28,987 nt of DNA from CAZOHN01 sp964579325 (GCA_964579325.1 CAZOHN010000021.1:1-28987), one strand, 5' to 3'; counted from the first letter of the stretch, positions 1 to 8,032 are shown. Notes: generated from the letters alone by a model not told the origin. Translations and numbers: made by a program.

Positions 1-75
1 GCGCTCTCCACCTGGAAGGAGCTGATCGCGCCCCGCCCGGTGCAGCGGTCGGGGATACCGGCGAGCGGGGTGTGA
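1..75 (+). CDS. C-terminal end of an upstream gene (partial, unidentified)
   Basis: An open frame runs from the first base to a TGA at 73-75 and encodes the last 24 residues of a protein (ending ...PVQRSGIPASGV). The frame has the same G+C-rich codon use as the ABC genes further on. It overlaps the next gene by one base (TGATG), which suggests one transcript. The tail is too short to name. Importers of this kind often sit beside amidohydrolase or pyrimidine-degradation genes, but that is only a contextual guess. Confidence 0.5.
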   Translation, partial: ALSTWKELIAPRPVQRSGIPASGV

Positions 76-593
76 TGTTGTCCAGTTGGTTTCAGAAAGT
101 GCCGTTGCCTAACCCAAAGGTGGTTGATCGCGCGGCAAGAAAGCGGGCGGCGGAGCTCCTGAGGCGTATCGCTGCCGGGCAGATTACAAACGATCAGTTT
201 GAGGACGAGATGCCCGTTACCGCAGACCCGGCAATCGAGGCCATCTGGGATACCGTTTGGCTCTACTATTCCGATGGCAAGTCTCACAGGCTGACTGGCG
301 CGTATAGGCTACATCCGGACGTCAAGCGGATGTGGATCAGGTGGGTCCTGTTTCTCGATTCCGATTGCTGTTATCTTTGGCCGCCAATGCCACACCCTGG
401 CAACGATCCCGGAGCGACCGAGACATCGCCCGTTTGGGAACGCGTAAGGCGCTGGCTTGGAAGGCCTTCGAGCGCGAAAGAGATAACGGACTTCGAGCAA
501 ACCGGTACGTATGCGGTCTGGCCCTTCGTTTCTCGTGCAGACTACCGAGAGGCCTTGCAATCTCCACGGCGGCTGGCGGGAGAGGTCCGCTGA
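75..593 (+). CDS. Orphan cytoplasmic protein of unknown function, A+T-richer insert in an operon
   Basis: A 172-residue protein. ATG at 75 overlaps the preceding stop; a GTG at 72 is an alternative start. No signal peptide or membrane segment is visible. An N-terminal basic helix (about residues 15-40, with an AAGQITNDQFEDEMP segment) is followed by a Trp/Tyr-rich region with acidic and aromatic residues (IWDTVWLYYSDG, then RWVLFLDSDCCYLWPP). I do not recognise a named family, though hypothetical proteins with an ITNDEFE-type segment followed by a YDD/WP-rich region occur sporadically in bacteria. Base composition is visibly richer in A+T than every neighbour. Its stop TGA directly abuts the ATG of the ABC ATPase, so it lies precisely between two coupled genes. 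This pattern fits a recently acquired gene, such as an immunity-like orphan; that reading is inference. Confidence 0.75.
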   Translation: MLSSWFQKVPLPNPKVVDRAARKRAAELLRRIAAGQITNDQFEDEMPVTADPAIEAIWDTVWLYYSDGKSHRLTGAYRLHPDVKRMWIRWVLFLDSDCCYLWPPMPHPGNDPGATETSPVWERVRRWLGRPSSAKEITDFEQTGTYAVWPFVSRADYREALQSPRRLAGEVR

Positions 594-1370
594 ATGGCCG
601 TCATCGAGGCCCGTGATCTTGGCCTGACCTTCGACACCGCCGACGGCCCCGTTCGCGCCCTAACCGGTGTCGACCTGACCATCGGCAAGGGCGAGTTCGT
701 CAGCTTCATCGGCCCCTCGGGCTGCGGCAAGACCACCTTCCTGCGCTGCGTCGCGGCGCTGGAGGAGCCGACGGAGGGCACGCTCACCGTCAACGGCATG
801 TCGCCCGACGAGGCGCGGAAGGCGCGGGCCTATGGCTATGTGTTCCAGGCGGCGGGACTGTACCCGTGGCGGACGATTGCGGGAAACGTGAAACTTCCGC
901 TCGAGATCATGGGCTATTCGCGGGCGGATCAGGAGGAACGTGTCGCAAAAGTGCTGGAGCTGGTCGAGCTCGGCGGCTTCGGCACCAAATTCCCCTGGCA
1001 GCTCTCTGGCGGCATGCAGCAGCGCGCCTCGATCGCCCGGGCGCTGGCCTTCGACGCCGACATCCTGCTGATGGACGAACCCTTCGGCGCGCTTGACGAG
1101 ATCGTGCGGGACCGGTTGAACGAGGAGTTGCTGAAGCTGTGGTCGCGGACAGAGAAGACCATCCTCTTTGTAACTCATTCCATTCCTGAGGCCGTCTACC
1201 TCTCCACAAGGATCGTGGTCATGAGCCCCCGTCCCGGTCGGATATCGGACGTGATAGACAGTCCGCTGCCGCGCGAGCGTCCACTCGAGATCCGTGACAG
1301 CCGGGAATTCCTCGCGATCGCACATCGGGTCCGCGAGGGGCTCAGGGCGGGGCATGCCTATGAAATCTGA
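594..1370 (+). CDS. ABC transporter ATP-binding protein, NitT/TauT (SsuB/TauB-like) family
   Basis: A 258-residue ATPase that powers import by the two permeases encoded downstream. All nucleotide-binding motifs are intact: Walker A GPSGCGKTT (40-48), Q-loop Gln85, signature LSGGM (137-141), Walker B ILLMDEP (157-163) with catalytic Glu162, D-loop GALDE, and switch His195. The C-terminal segment with VVMSPRPGRI is typical of the nitrate/sulfonate/taurine/NMT1 group, and the length is normal for that group. ATG 594 follows the previous stop without a gap. The whole set (ATPase, small membrane protein, two permeases, binding protein) is consecutive on the + strand. The substrate cannot be read from the ATPase. 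Confidence 0.95.
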   Translation: MAVIEARDLGLTFDTADGPVRALTGVDLTIGKGEFVSFIGPSGCGKTTFLRCVAALEEPTEGTLTVNGMSPDEARKARAYGYVFQAAGLYPWRTIAGNVKLPLEIMGYSRADQEERVAKVLELVELGGFGTKFPWQLSGGMQQRASIARALAFDADILLMDEPFGALDEIVRDRLNEELLKLWSRTEKTILFVTHSIPEAVYLSTRIVVMSPRPGRISDVIDSPLPRERPLEIRDSREFLAIAHRVREGLRAGHAYEI

Positions 1371-1379
1371 GACCTACCC

Positions 1380-1715
1380 ATGACCGGCGGTTCGCTTGTC
1401 TGGCTTGCGGGCACGATGGCTGTCTTCGTCGCGGCAAATGTAGGTCTGCGAACCTATGTGGTTTCGAACGCGCTGCTAACGCTTTTCGCCGCGCTCTGCC
1501 TCTTCTGCGTCGGCAACCTGATGATGGTGCGCCTGATGCGGGAAAGCGGTCTCGCAGTCGCCGTATCGGTCGCAGCAATCGTCCAACTCGTGCTATTGGC
1601 CGCAGTGGCGGTCCTCTGGTTCGACGAGCGGCCTACGATGCTCCAGTTCGCCGGGATGGCGCTGGGTTTGGTCGCCGTGGCCTTGATCGCGTGGCCGCAG
1701 GGAGGGCGCGGATGA
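1380..1715 (+). CDS. Small four-TM membrane protein, SMR/EamA-like, inside the ABC operon
   Basis: A 111-residue, very hydrophobic protein with four predicted membrane segments near residues 6-22, 30-50, 58-80 and 88-105. The last part (WFDERPTMLQFAGMALGLVAV) matches the C-terminal signature region of small multidrug resistance and EamA/DMT half-transporters. The membrane-embedded Glu that SMR pumps such as EmrE carry in TM1 (Glu14) is absent; TM1 here has no acidic residue, so a proton-coupled drug pump is unlikely. It starts 9 nt after the ATPase stop, and its stop overlaps the start of the first permease (ATGA), so it is translationally coupled to the importer. It may be an accessory membrane component of the system; that role is inferred from position only. 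Confidence 0.8.
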   Translation: MTGGSLVWLAGTMAVFVAANVGLRTYVVSNALLTLFAALCLFCVGNLMMVRLMRESGLAVAVSVAAIVQLVLLAAVAVLWFDERPTMLQFAGMALGLVAVALIAWPQGGRG

Positions 1716-2596
1716 CCCGTGTGTTGCCCATCCTCACAGTCCTCGCCGCCATCGTCGCGGTCTGGTACCTGGGCGCGATCTGGGCGAACTCGACCTGGAC
1801 CTACGATCAGGCGGCGAGGGCGGGCAAGGACGTCACGTTCGCGGAGGTGTTGGCCGACACCATGAACCAGCGTCGTCCGATGGTCGCAGCGCCGCACCAG
1901 GTCGCAACCGCGCTCTGGGACGGGATCGTTTCGGAACCGGTGAACTCCAAGCGCAGCCTCGTCTACCATTCCTGGGTCACGGTCGAGGCGACCCTTTCGG
2001 GCTTCGCGCTCGGCATCATCGTCGGCATCCTGATGGCCGTCGGTATCGTCTACTCCCGCGTTCTCGACCTGTCGCTGATGCCCTGGGCGGTGATCTCCCA
2101 GACAATTCCCATCGTCGCGCTCGCTCCGATGATCGTCGTACTGTCGAATTCTCTCGGCCTGGGTGACCGGCTGGGGATAGAGAACCGTCTGGTCTCAAAG
2201 ACAATCATATCGGCCTACCTGAGTTTCTTTCCGGTCCTTGTCGGCATGGTGAAGGGCCTGCGCAGCCCCGACACCATGCAGCTTGATCTTCTGTCGACGT
2301 GGAACGCGACTCCGCTGCAGGCCTTTCTCAAGTTGCGCCTGCCGGCGTCGCTGCCCTACCTCTTCGCCTCGCTGAAGGTCGCGATCGCCGCGGCACTGGT
2401 GGGAGCCATCGTGGGCGAGCTGCCGACCGGTGCGATCGAGGGCCTCGGCGCGCGGATGCTGGTGGCAAGCCAGTTCGGTCAGCCCCTCCTGATGTGGGCT
2501 TCGCTGTTCGCGGCGGCGCTGGTCGCCGGCGTCCTTATCCTCGCCGTGGGCGTAGCCGAGCGGGCGGCGACGCGGGCCATGGGGGTGCGGCCATGA
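1712..2596 (+). CDS. ABC transporter permease 1 (NitT/TauT, SsuC/ThiX-like)
   Basis: A 294-residue BPD_transp_1-type permease. The start ATG 1712 overlaps the preceding stop (ATGA) and has a GGAGGG ribosome-binding site just upstream; a GTG at 1691 is in frame but lies inside the neighbour. The N-terminal signal-anchor helix (5-24) is followed by an unusually long extracytoplasmic segment (about 25-85), then five further membrane helices. The cytoplasmic EAA loop that contacts the ATPase lies at about 192-221 (LSTWNATPLQAFLKLRLPAS), with the conserved Gly replaced by Asn. Its stop overlaps the start of the second permease. Paired, non-identical permeases imply a heterodimeric membrane channel. 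Confidence 0.93.
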   Translation: MTRVLPILTVLAAIVAVWYLGAIWANSTWTYDQAARAGKDVTFAEVLADTMNQRRPMVAAPHQVATALWDGIVSEPVNSKRSLVYHSWVTVEATLSGFALGIIVGILMAVGIVYSRVLDLSLMPWAVISQTIPIVALAPMIVVLSNSLGLGDRLGIENRLVSKTIISAYLSFFPVLVGMVKGLRSPDTMQLDLLSTWNATPLQAFLKLRLPASLPYLFASLKVAIAAALVGAIVGELPTGAIEGLGARMLVASQFGQPLLMWASLFAAALVAGVLILAVGVAERAATRAMGVRP

Positions 2597-3456
2597 CGGG
2601 TCCGAGCGGCTCTGCAGGTTGGCTTGTCGCTGCTGTGGCCGTTTGGCTGGCGCTCTGGGCGCTGAATGTGCTGCTTGCCCGGCGGATGGGCGAAAGAGGG
2701 CGGGTGCCTATCCCGCTTGTCTTTGGCCTTGCAGTGGTGGCCCTCTGGGAAGGGACCGTGCGCGCCTTCGCGGTACCAGAGGTGATCCTGCCCGCGCCCT
2801 CGGTGGTAGCAGGCGCAATCGCCGCCAATCCCGGCCTTCTGTGGGGCGACTTTGTCCAGACGATCCTGCGCGGCGCGGTGCCGGGGTTCCTGATGGGTTG
2901 CGGCGCGGCCGTGCTCACCGCGATCTTGATCGATCGCTCGCCCTTCCTCACTCGAGGTCTGCTGCCGGTCGGAAACTTCGTAGCCGCGCTGCCCGTCGTC
3001 GGGATTGCGCCGATAATGGTGACGTGGTTCGGCTTCGGGTGGCAGTCAAAGGCCGCCGTCGTGTTCGCAATGGTGTATTTCCCGGTGCTGGTGAACACCG
3101 TCGCCGGTCTGACTGCGGCAGAACGGATGCAGCGCGACCTGATGCACACCTGGGGCGCTTCCCGCGGCCAGGCACTCCTCAAGCTCAGGCTGCCTGCAGC
3201 AATGCCCTTCATCTTCAACGGCCTCAAGATTGCGACGACCCTTGCCCTGATCGGTGCCATCGTCGCCGAGTTCTTCGGCTCTCCCACCCGCGGGATGGGG
3301 TTCCGCATCTCGACGGCCGTGGGCTCGCTTGCGCTCCCGCTTGTCTGGGCTCAGATTGCAGTGGCGGCGCTGGCCGGGACGGTGTTCTTCGGCCTCGTCG
3401 CGATGATCGAACGGCGGGTGACGTTCTGGCATCCGTCCCACAGGGGGCGGAGGTGA
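2593..3456 (+). CDS. ABC transporter permease 2 (NitT/TauT, SsuC/ThiX-like)
   Basis: A 287-residue partner of the preceding permease, starting at ATG 2593 within the 4-nt overlap ATGA. Two N-terminal helices are followed by the family signature PEVILPAPSVV (62-72) and the five-helix permease core. The EAA loop is at about 181-212 (MHTWGASRGQALLKLRLPAA) and keeps the canonical Gly188. The frame stays open upstream to 2299, but that part is a shadow of permease 1, and the overlapping ATG is the natural start. It should form the translocation pore together with permease 1. Confidence 0.93.
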   Translation: MTGPSGSAGWLVAAVAVWLALWALNVLLARRMGERGRVPIPLVFGLAVVALWEGTVRAFAVPEVILPAPSVVAGAIAANPGLLWGDFVQTILRGAVPGFLMGCGAAVLTAILIDRSPFLTRGLLPVGNFVAALPVVGIAPIMVTWFGFGWQSKAAVVFAMVYFPVLVNTVAGLTAAERMQRDLMHTWGASRGQALLKLRLPAAMPFIFNGLKIATTLALIGAIVAEFFGSPTRGMGFRISTAVGSLALPLVWAQIAVAALAGTVFFGLVAMIERRVTFWHPSHRGRR

Positions 3457-3475
3457 AAACAAGGAGGTAATGGGG

Positions 3476-4468
3476 ATGAAGAAGACAATTGCGGTGGCCG
3501 TTCTGGCGGCACTGGCAGCGACCGGAGCATGGGCGCAGGACAGCGTCCGGCTGCAGTTGAAGTGGGTGACGCAGGCACAGTTCGCAGGATACTACGTGGC
3601 CGAGGCGAAAGGATTCTATGACGAAGAGAACCTCGACGTCACGATCCTTCCGGGCGGCCCCGACATCGCGCCCGAGCAGGTGATCGCTGGCGGCGGCGCG
3701 GACGTCATCACAACCTGGATGCCGGCGGCCCTGGCAGCGCGCGAGCGCGGTGTGCCGCTCGTCAACATTGCGCAGCCCTTCAAGAACCAGGGCCTGAGCT
3801 TCGTCTGCCGCAAGGACCAGGGCGTCGAGACGACCGCCGACTTCGCCGGCAAGACGCTCGGGGTCTGGTTCTTCGGCAACGAGTATCCCTTCTACGCCTG
3901 GATGGCCAAGCTCGGGCTTGCCACCGACGGCAGCGACGGCGGCGTTACTGTTCTCAAGCAGGCTTTCGACGTCGAGGCGCTACTGAACGGCCAGGCCGCC
4001 TGCATCAGCGTGATGACCTACAACGAATACGGCCAGGTGCTGGATGCGGGGATCTCCGCGGACCAACTCAGCTTCTTCAGCTACGGCGATCAGGGCGTGA
4101 AGGTGATGGAAGACGGCCTCTACGTGCTCGAGTCGAGCCTTGCCGACCCGGCGTTCGAGGACAGGATGGTGCGCTTCGTCCGGGCCTCGATGAAGGGCTG
4201 GAAGTATGCCGAGGCGAACCCGGCCGAGGCCGCGCAGATCGTGGTCGATGCCGACCAGACCGGGCTGCAGACGCTCGAGCACCAGACCTACATGATGGGC
4301 GAGGTGGCCAAGCTGACCGCCGGCTCGAACGGGGCGCTAGACCCGGCTGACTTCGAGGCGACCGTCGAGGCTCTGCTCGCGGCGGTTTCGCCGGAGAACC
4401 CGGCCATCACCAAGGCGCCTGAGGGTGCGGCCTGGACCCAGGCGATCACAGACAAGGCGCTGCAGTAA
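3476..4468 (+). CDS. ABC transporter substrate-binding protein, NMT1/THI5-like
   Basis: A 330-residue periplasmic binding protein. Two ATGs (3470, 3476) lie close to an AGGAGG at 3462-3467; 3476 has the proper 8-nt spacing and gives a clean Sec signal peptide (MKKTIAVAVLAALAATGAWA, cleavage after Ala20). The mature N-terminus, LQLKWVTQAQFAGYYVAEAKG, is the classic NMT1/ThiY ligand-binding opening, followed by the GGGADVITTW segment and the QGLSFVCRKDQG hinge. Members of this family bind thiamine-pyrimidine precursors or other heterocycles, sulfonates or nitrate-like anions. Which applies here cannot be deduced. It is the last gene of the importer operon and is followed by a strong hairpin. 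Confidence 0.93.
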   Translation: MKKTIAVAVLAALAATGAWAQDSVRLQLKWVTQAQFAGYYVAEAKGFYDEENLDVTILPGGPDIAPEQVIAGGGADVITTWMPAALAARERGVPLVNIAQPFKNQGLSFVCRKDQGVETTADFAGKTLGVWFFGNEYPFYAWMAKLGLATDGSDGGVTVLKQAFDVEALLNGQAACISVMTYNEYGQVLDAGISADQLSFFSYGDQGVKVMEDGLYVLESSLADPAFEDRMVRFVRASMKGWKYAEANPAEAAQIVVDADQTGLQTLEHQTYMMGEVAKLTAGSNGALDPADFEATVEALLAAVSPENPAITKAPEGAAWTQAITDKALQ

Positions 4469-4487
4469 TAGGATGCAGTGCGAAGGG

Positions 4488-4520
4488 AAAGGCGCGCCTT
4501 CAAGGGCGCGCCTTTCTGTT
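4488..4520 (+). terminator. Rho-independent terminator after the ABC importer operon
   Basis: A perfect 11-bp inverted repeat, AAAGGCGCGCC (4488-4498) and GGCGCGCCTTT (4505-4515), encloses a 6-nt loop. It is followed by a short T-rich run (CTGTTT). It lies 20 nt after the binding-protein stop and ends the operon before the acyl-CoA synthetase gene. Confidence 0.85.
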
Positions 4521-4606
4521 TGGGCGGGCGGTGCCTTCAAGAGGATGTCCTTCACGAGCGGTTAAGGGGCTTCCGGTAGGAGAATCGGGATCACGGGAGG
4601 ATGTGC

Positions 4607-6136
4607 ATGAATATTGCGATCTGGTTGTTTCGCACCGCGGCGCTCCGAGGATCGCAACCAGCCATCCTCAAGGGCGCCGAAGTCGCGGTGAACTATACGC
4701 TTTTCGCGGCGCGCGCGGCCTCGCTGGCGACGGCACTGCGACAAGGCGGGATCGCCCCTGGCGACCGCGTGGCGATTTTCTCGGCGAACCGCTGGGAGTA
4801 CCTCGTGGCGCTCTTCGCAATCTGGACGGCAGGGGCCGCGGCGGTACCGATCAACGCGCGCCTGCATGCGCGCGAAGCGGCCTGGATCCTGAAGGACTCG
4901 GGCGCGAAGCTTGCTTTCACCGACGCCGGGGGAGGGGCGGCGCTGGGCCGCGAGACGGACGTCAAGCTGGTCTACATGGGAGGTGGCGGGTTCGCCGAGA
5001 TGTGCCTCGAATCGGTCATGACGCCCGAACTGCGTGCGCCAAGTGATCTTGCATGGCTGTTCTACACCTCCGGTACGACTGGCAAGCCCAAAGGGGTCCG
5101 GATCACCCACGGGATGCTGATGGCGACATCGCTTTCCTATCCGGTGGACGTCGACCTGCCTTCCCCGGGCGACGCCGCATTCTATGCCGCCCCGATGAGC
5201 CACGGGGCCGGGCTGTATGCCGCGATCAACGTTCGTGTCGGTGCGCGCCACCTCGTTCCACCCTCGGGCGGGTTCGAGCCGGCTGAAGTGCTGGACCTCT
5301 CGACCACGCTGGGGCCGACGACGATGTTTCTCGCCCCGACGATGGTCCGCCGACTTCTCGATACGGCCAAGGCTCGGGGGGGGCGAGGCGACGGCATCCG
5401 CACGATCATCTATGGCGGCGGCCCGATGTACCTTGCCGACATCGAGGAGGCAGTCGACTGGTTCGGCCCCAAGCTCGTACAGATCTACGGGCAGGGGGAA
5501 TGCCCGATGGCGATCACGGCGCTGTCGCGGAATGAGGTCGCGGATCGGAGCCACCCGCGCTGGCGTGAGCGGCTGATGTCCGTGGGCCGCGCGCAGTCTG
5601 CGGTAGAGGTGCGCATTGCCGATGCCGGGGGCCGCACTCTGCCCAGGGGCGAGGCCGGGGAAGTCATGGTCCGCGGAATGCCGGTCATGCCGGGCTATTG
5701 GGACAACCCCGAGGCCAGTGCCGAGGCTCTGCGCGGCGGCTGGCTCCACACGGGCGATATCGGGCAACTCGACGATGAGGGCTACCTGACGCTCGTCGAC
5801 CGCTCCAAGGACGTCATCATCACCGGAGGTTCCAACGTCTACCCGCGCGAAGTCGAGGAAGTGCTCCTGATGCACCCGGCGGTTCACGAGGTCTCGGTCG
5901 TGGGGCGGATGTCGTCGGAATGGGGCGAAGAAGTCGTCGCGTTCGTCGTACCCGTGCCGGGCGCAAAACTCGACCAGAAGGCCCTCGATACTCATTGCCT
6001 CGACAACATCGCCCGGTTCAAGCGGCCCAAGGCCTATTTTGCCCTGCCGCAGCTGCCCAAGAACAACTATGGCAAAGTGCTCAAGACCGACCTGCGCCGG
6101 CGCCTTGAAGCGGGCGAGTTCCGGCCCGGCACTTAA
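4607..6136 (+). CDS. AMP-dependent acyl-CoA synthetase (fatty-acid/carboxylate--CoA ligase)
   Basis: A 509-residue ANL-superfamily enzyme that activates a carboxylic acid through an acyl-AMP and transfers it to CoA. ATG 4607 is preferred because GGGAGG at 4595-4600 is correctly spaced; ATG 4601 directly abuts that site. Motifs seen: the P-loop YTSGTTGKPKG (153-163), A5-type YGQGE (294-298), HTGD (381-384), hinge region DRSKD (398-402), GGSNVYPREVEEVL (407-420) and the C-terminal adenylation Lys490 in NNYGKVLK. The region resembles medium/long-chain fatty-acyl-CoA or feruloyl/benzoate-type ligases, and chain specificity cannot be assigned. A terminator separates it from the importer and no pathway partner adjoins it. 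Within the window the FadJ-like protein at 15897 is the only other acyl-CoA gene. Confidence 0.92.
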   Translation: MNIAIWLFRTAALRGSQPAILKGAEVAVNYTLFAARAASLATALRQGGIAPGDRVAIFSANRWEYLVALFAIWTAGAAAVPINARLHAREAAWILKDSGAKLAFTDAGGGAALGRETDVKLVYMGGGGFAEMCLESVMTPELRAPSDLAWLFYTSGTTGKPKGVRITHGMLMATSLSYPVDVDLPSPGDAAFYAAPMSHGAGLYAAINVRVGARHLVPPSGGFEPAEVLDLSTTLGPTTMFLAPTMVRRLLDTAKARGGRGDGIRTIIYGGGPMYLADIEEAVDWFGPKLVQIYGQGECPMAITALSRNEVADRSHPRWRERLMSVGRAQSAVEVRIADAGGRTLPRGEAGEVMVRGMPVMPGYWDNPEASAEALRGGWLHTGDIGQLDDEGYLTLVDRSKDVIITGGSNVYPREVEEVLLMHPAVHEVSVVGRMSSEWGEEVVAFVVPVPGAKLDQKALDTHCLDNIARFKRPKAYFALPQLPKNNYGKVLKTDLRRRLEAGEFRPGT

Positions 6137-6627
6137 GGGAACCGGCTTGGTGCCATGCCAGTGGCGCGCTCGTTTCGGACGAGACGTGGCCAGCCCGATC
6201 TGGCACACTCCACGCCGACCCGCCCCGAGAGGCGGGCAGCCGAGCGAGGAAAAGAATGCCCTTCACGTCTCGAAGACCCACACTGTCCAGATGCGTCGGG
6301 TTCGACGGCCACACATCCGACCCGACGAATGCCATCCCCCCCGCAGGGTGGAGAAACCCGGAGCGGGCCGCCGAACCGGGCGCTGGCGGCACGCGCAGCC
6401 CTGCCAGACGTAGCGCGGTGCTTGCTGCGGCCGCGCTCGCCGTTCTGGCGCTCGCAGGCTGCGACGACGTTGCGGCAGCCTTCGACAGCTGCCAGCCGCT
6501 CGAAGCCGATCCGGGCACCATCGCACCGATCGTTCCTTGCTCATGAGCTTGTGGAAAACCCGCCTCTAAACATTTCCATTGCTTCGCCTTTCCGGTAAAC
6601 GGACCGGGGGAGAGGAGTAAATCGGGC
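6137..6627. other. 491-nt sparse region between acyl-CoA synthetase and XRE regulator
   Basis: No well-supported gene fills this gap. It holds a possible lipoprotein ORF (listed separately). It also has a loose nested inverted repeat just after the synthetase stop (TGCCAG 6156-6161 with CTGGCA 6200-6205, inner CTCGT-TTCGG-ACGAG at 6169-6183), which could act as a weak transcription stop but lacks a T run. The last 70 nt before 6628 are relatively A+T-rich and are the likely promoter of the regulator gene. No tRNA or repeat was seen. Confidence 0.5.
6256..6546 (+). CDS. Possible small lipoprotein
   Basis: A 96-codon frame with ATG 6256 preceded by a GAGGA site at usable spacing. The C-terminal third contains a convincing lipoprotein signal (AVLAAAALAVLALAGCDDVAAAF) with lipobox LAGC, preceded by two arginines and followed by only about 28 residues containing two more Cys. 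With the ATG start the lipobox Cys would be near residue 69, far later than normal. A shorter start, such as GTG 6418, gives a signal peptide without a basic N-terminus. Either the start is uncertain or the frame is a chance or decayed gene. Small secreted lipoproteins of this kind occur in Rhodobacteraceae, but no family was recognised. Confidence 0.4.
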   Translation: MPFTSRRPTLSRCVGFDGHTSDPTNAIPPAGWRNPERAAEPGAGGTRSPARRSAVLAAAALAVLALAGCDDVAAAFDSCQPLEADPGTIAPIVPCS

Positions 6628-7929
6628 ATGGTGCGCAGCGCTCTCAGCGGCAGCCGCATCCGCGATCGACGGGTGGCGGCAGGCATCCGGCAGTCCGACC
6701 TTGCCCGTGCGGCAGGCGTTTCGGCCTCCTATCTCAACCTGATCGAGCACAACCGCCGCAGGATCGGCGGCAAGCTCCTCAACGACCTCGCCCGCGTCCT
6801 CGGCTGCGAGCCGGAGGCGTTGACCGAGGCTGGCGAGGCAGCGCTCTTGTCGAGTCTGCGTGAGGCGGCCGCCAACGGCGGGGCGTCGCTGCCGGAGGTC
6901 GGCGGGCCGGAGGAGTTCGCGGGACGGTACCCGGGCTGGGCGGCAGTTCTTGCCGAGCGCCATGCGCGCGTCGAACGGCTTGAGCGCGAGGTTCGGAACC
7001 TGTCGGACCGTCTCGCCCACGATCCGCATCTGTCGGCCACGCTGCACGAGCTTCTGACGGCGGCAACCGCCATCCGGTCCACCGCCTCTATCCTCGCGGG
7101 GCCGGAGGAGATCGACTCGTCATGGACCGCGCGCTTTCTCGCAAATCTCGACGCCGATGGACGCCGGCTTGCCGAGGGCGCGGAGGCTTTGGTGCGCTAC
7201 CTCGACGGCCCGGATGCAACCGAGCCCGGTGGCGACACGCCGCAGGAGGAGGTCGAAGCATTCTTTGCCGCCTCGGGCTGGCATCTCGCGGCACTTGAGG
7301 CGCCCGACGCGACCGACGAAACCGTTGCGCGTCTCGTTGCCGAGGCACCGCAATTGCGGACATCGGCAGGGCGTTCCCTGGCCCGTCGCGCGGCAGGGAC
7401 CTGCCTGGGCGATGCCCGGCTTCTACCTCTGCCCGACGTTGAGAATTTGCGAGAACGCCCTGCGGATGAGGTCGTGCAGCGGTTTGGCGTCTCTCCAGAG
7501 GTTGCCCTGCGCCGGCTCGCGCTGCTGCCCGGAGCCGAGGCCGGCCTGGTGGTGGCCGACGGTGCCGGCGCGATCATCTTCCGAAAGCCATTGGCGGGGT
7601 TCCCGATGCCGAGACACGGCGCTGCCTGTCCGCTCTGGCCGGTGTTCCTCGCCTTGCAGCGCCCAGGCTTTCCCATCGCCTCTGTGATCGAGGCGACCGG
7701 GCCCGGAGTGCGGCCCGTGGCGGCTGAGTCGATTGCGGTACCGATAGCGCCTCCCGCATTCGGTCAGACGCCTGTGCTCGCGGCCACAATGCTTCTGCGC
7801 CCGGTCCCGTCGCCGGTGCAAGACCCCGCCGACAGGGTCGGCCCCGCTTGCAGGATCTGTGCTCGTCTCGATTGCATTGCGCGTCGCGAACCTTCGGTGT
7901 TGGCACGAGGCGCTGCGTCCTGGTCCTGA
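6628..7929 (+). CDS. XRE-family transcriptional regulator, ScfR-like
   Basis: A 433-residue regulator. Residues about 7-60 form an XRE/Cro-type helix-turn-helix (RIRDRRVAAGIRQSDLARAA, then SASYLNLIEHNRRRI, a pattern typical of short-chain-fatty-acid regulators such as RamB/PrpR/ScfR). The middle holds a helical, His/Asp-poor region without an HEXXH peptidase motif. The C-terminus carries a short cysteine cluster (C408-X2-C411-X4-C416, CRICARLDCIARREP), the characteristic end of the ScfR/DUF2083 domain. In known members this part binds acyl-CoA-type effectors and controls propionate, acetate or glyoxylate-cycle genes. It precedes a response regulator and sensor kinase on the same strand (about 100-nt gap). 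It may be coordinated with them in carbon-source control; this is inference. Confidence 0.85.
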   Translation: MVRSALSGSRIRDRRVAAGIRQSDLARAAGVSASYLNLIEHNRRRIGGKLLNDLARVLGCEPEALTEAGEAALLSSLREAAANGGASLPEVGGPEEFAGRYPGWAAVLAERHARVERLEREVRNLSDRLAHDPHLSATLHELLTAATAIRSTASILAGPEEIDSSWTARFLANLDADGRRLAEGAEALVRYLDGPDATEPGGDTPQEEVEAFFAASGWHLAALEAPDATDETVARLVAEAPQLRTSAGRSLARRAAGTCLGDARLLPLPDVENLRERPADEVVQRFGVSPEVALRRLALLPGAEAGLVVADGAGAIIFRKPLAGFPMPRHGAACPLWPVFLALQRPGFPIASVIEATGPGVRPVAAESIAVPIAPPAFGQTPVLAATMLLRPVPSPVQDPADRVGPACRICARLDCIARREPSVLARGAASWS

Positions 7930-8032
7930 AGCTTGGACGCCTGCGTGACGCCAGCTTTGACAGGTCGCACCCTGCGCGCGATAGTGGCGCCAAGAGCCCG
8001 AAGGGGCCGCGGCCACGGGAGGAGACTGCAGG

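Noticed and set aside
4562..6208. 548-codon minus-strand ORF
   Set aside because: It is the antisense of the acyl-CoA synthetase, which has all its family motifs on the plus strand.
6137..6255. Nested inverted repeats as a Rho-independent terminator
   Set aside because: Arms are short and far apart and no T run follows, so they are only noted in the gap description.
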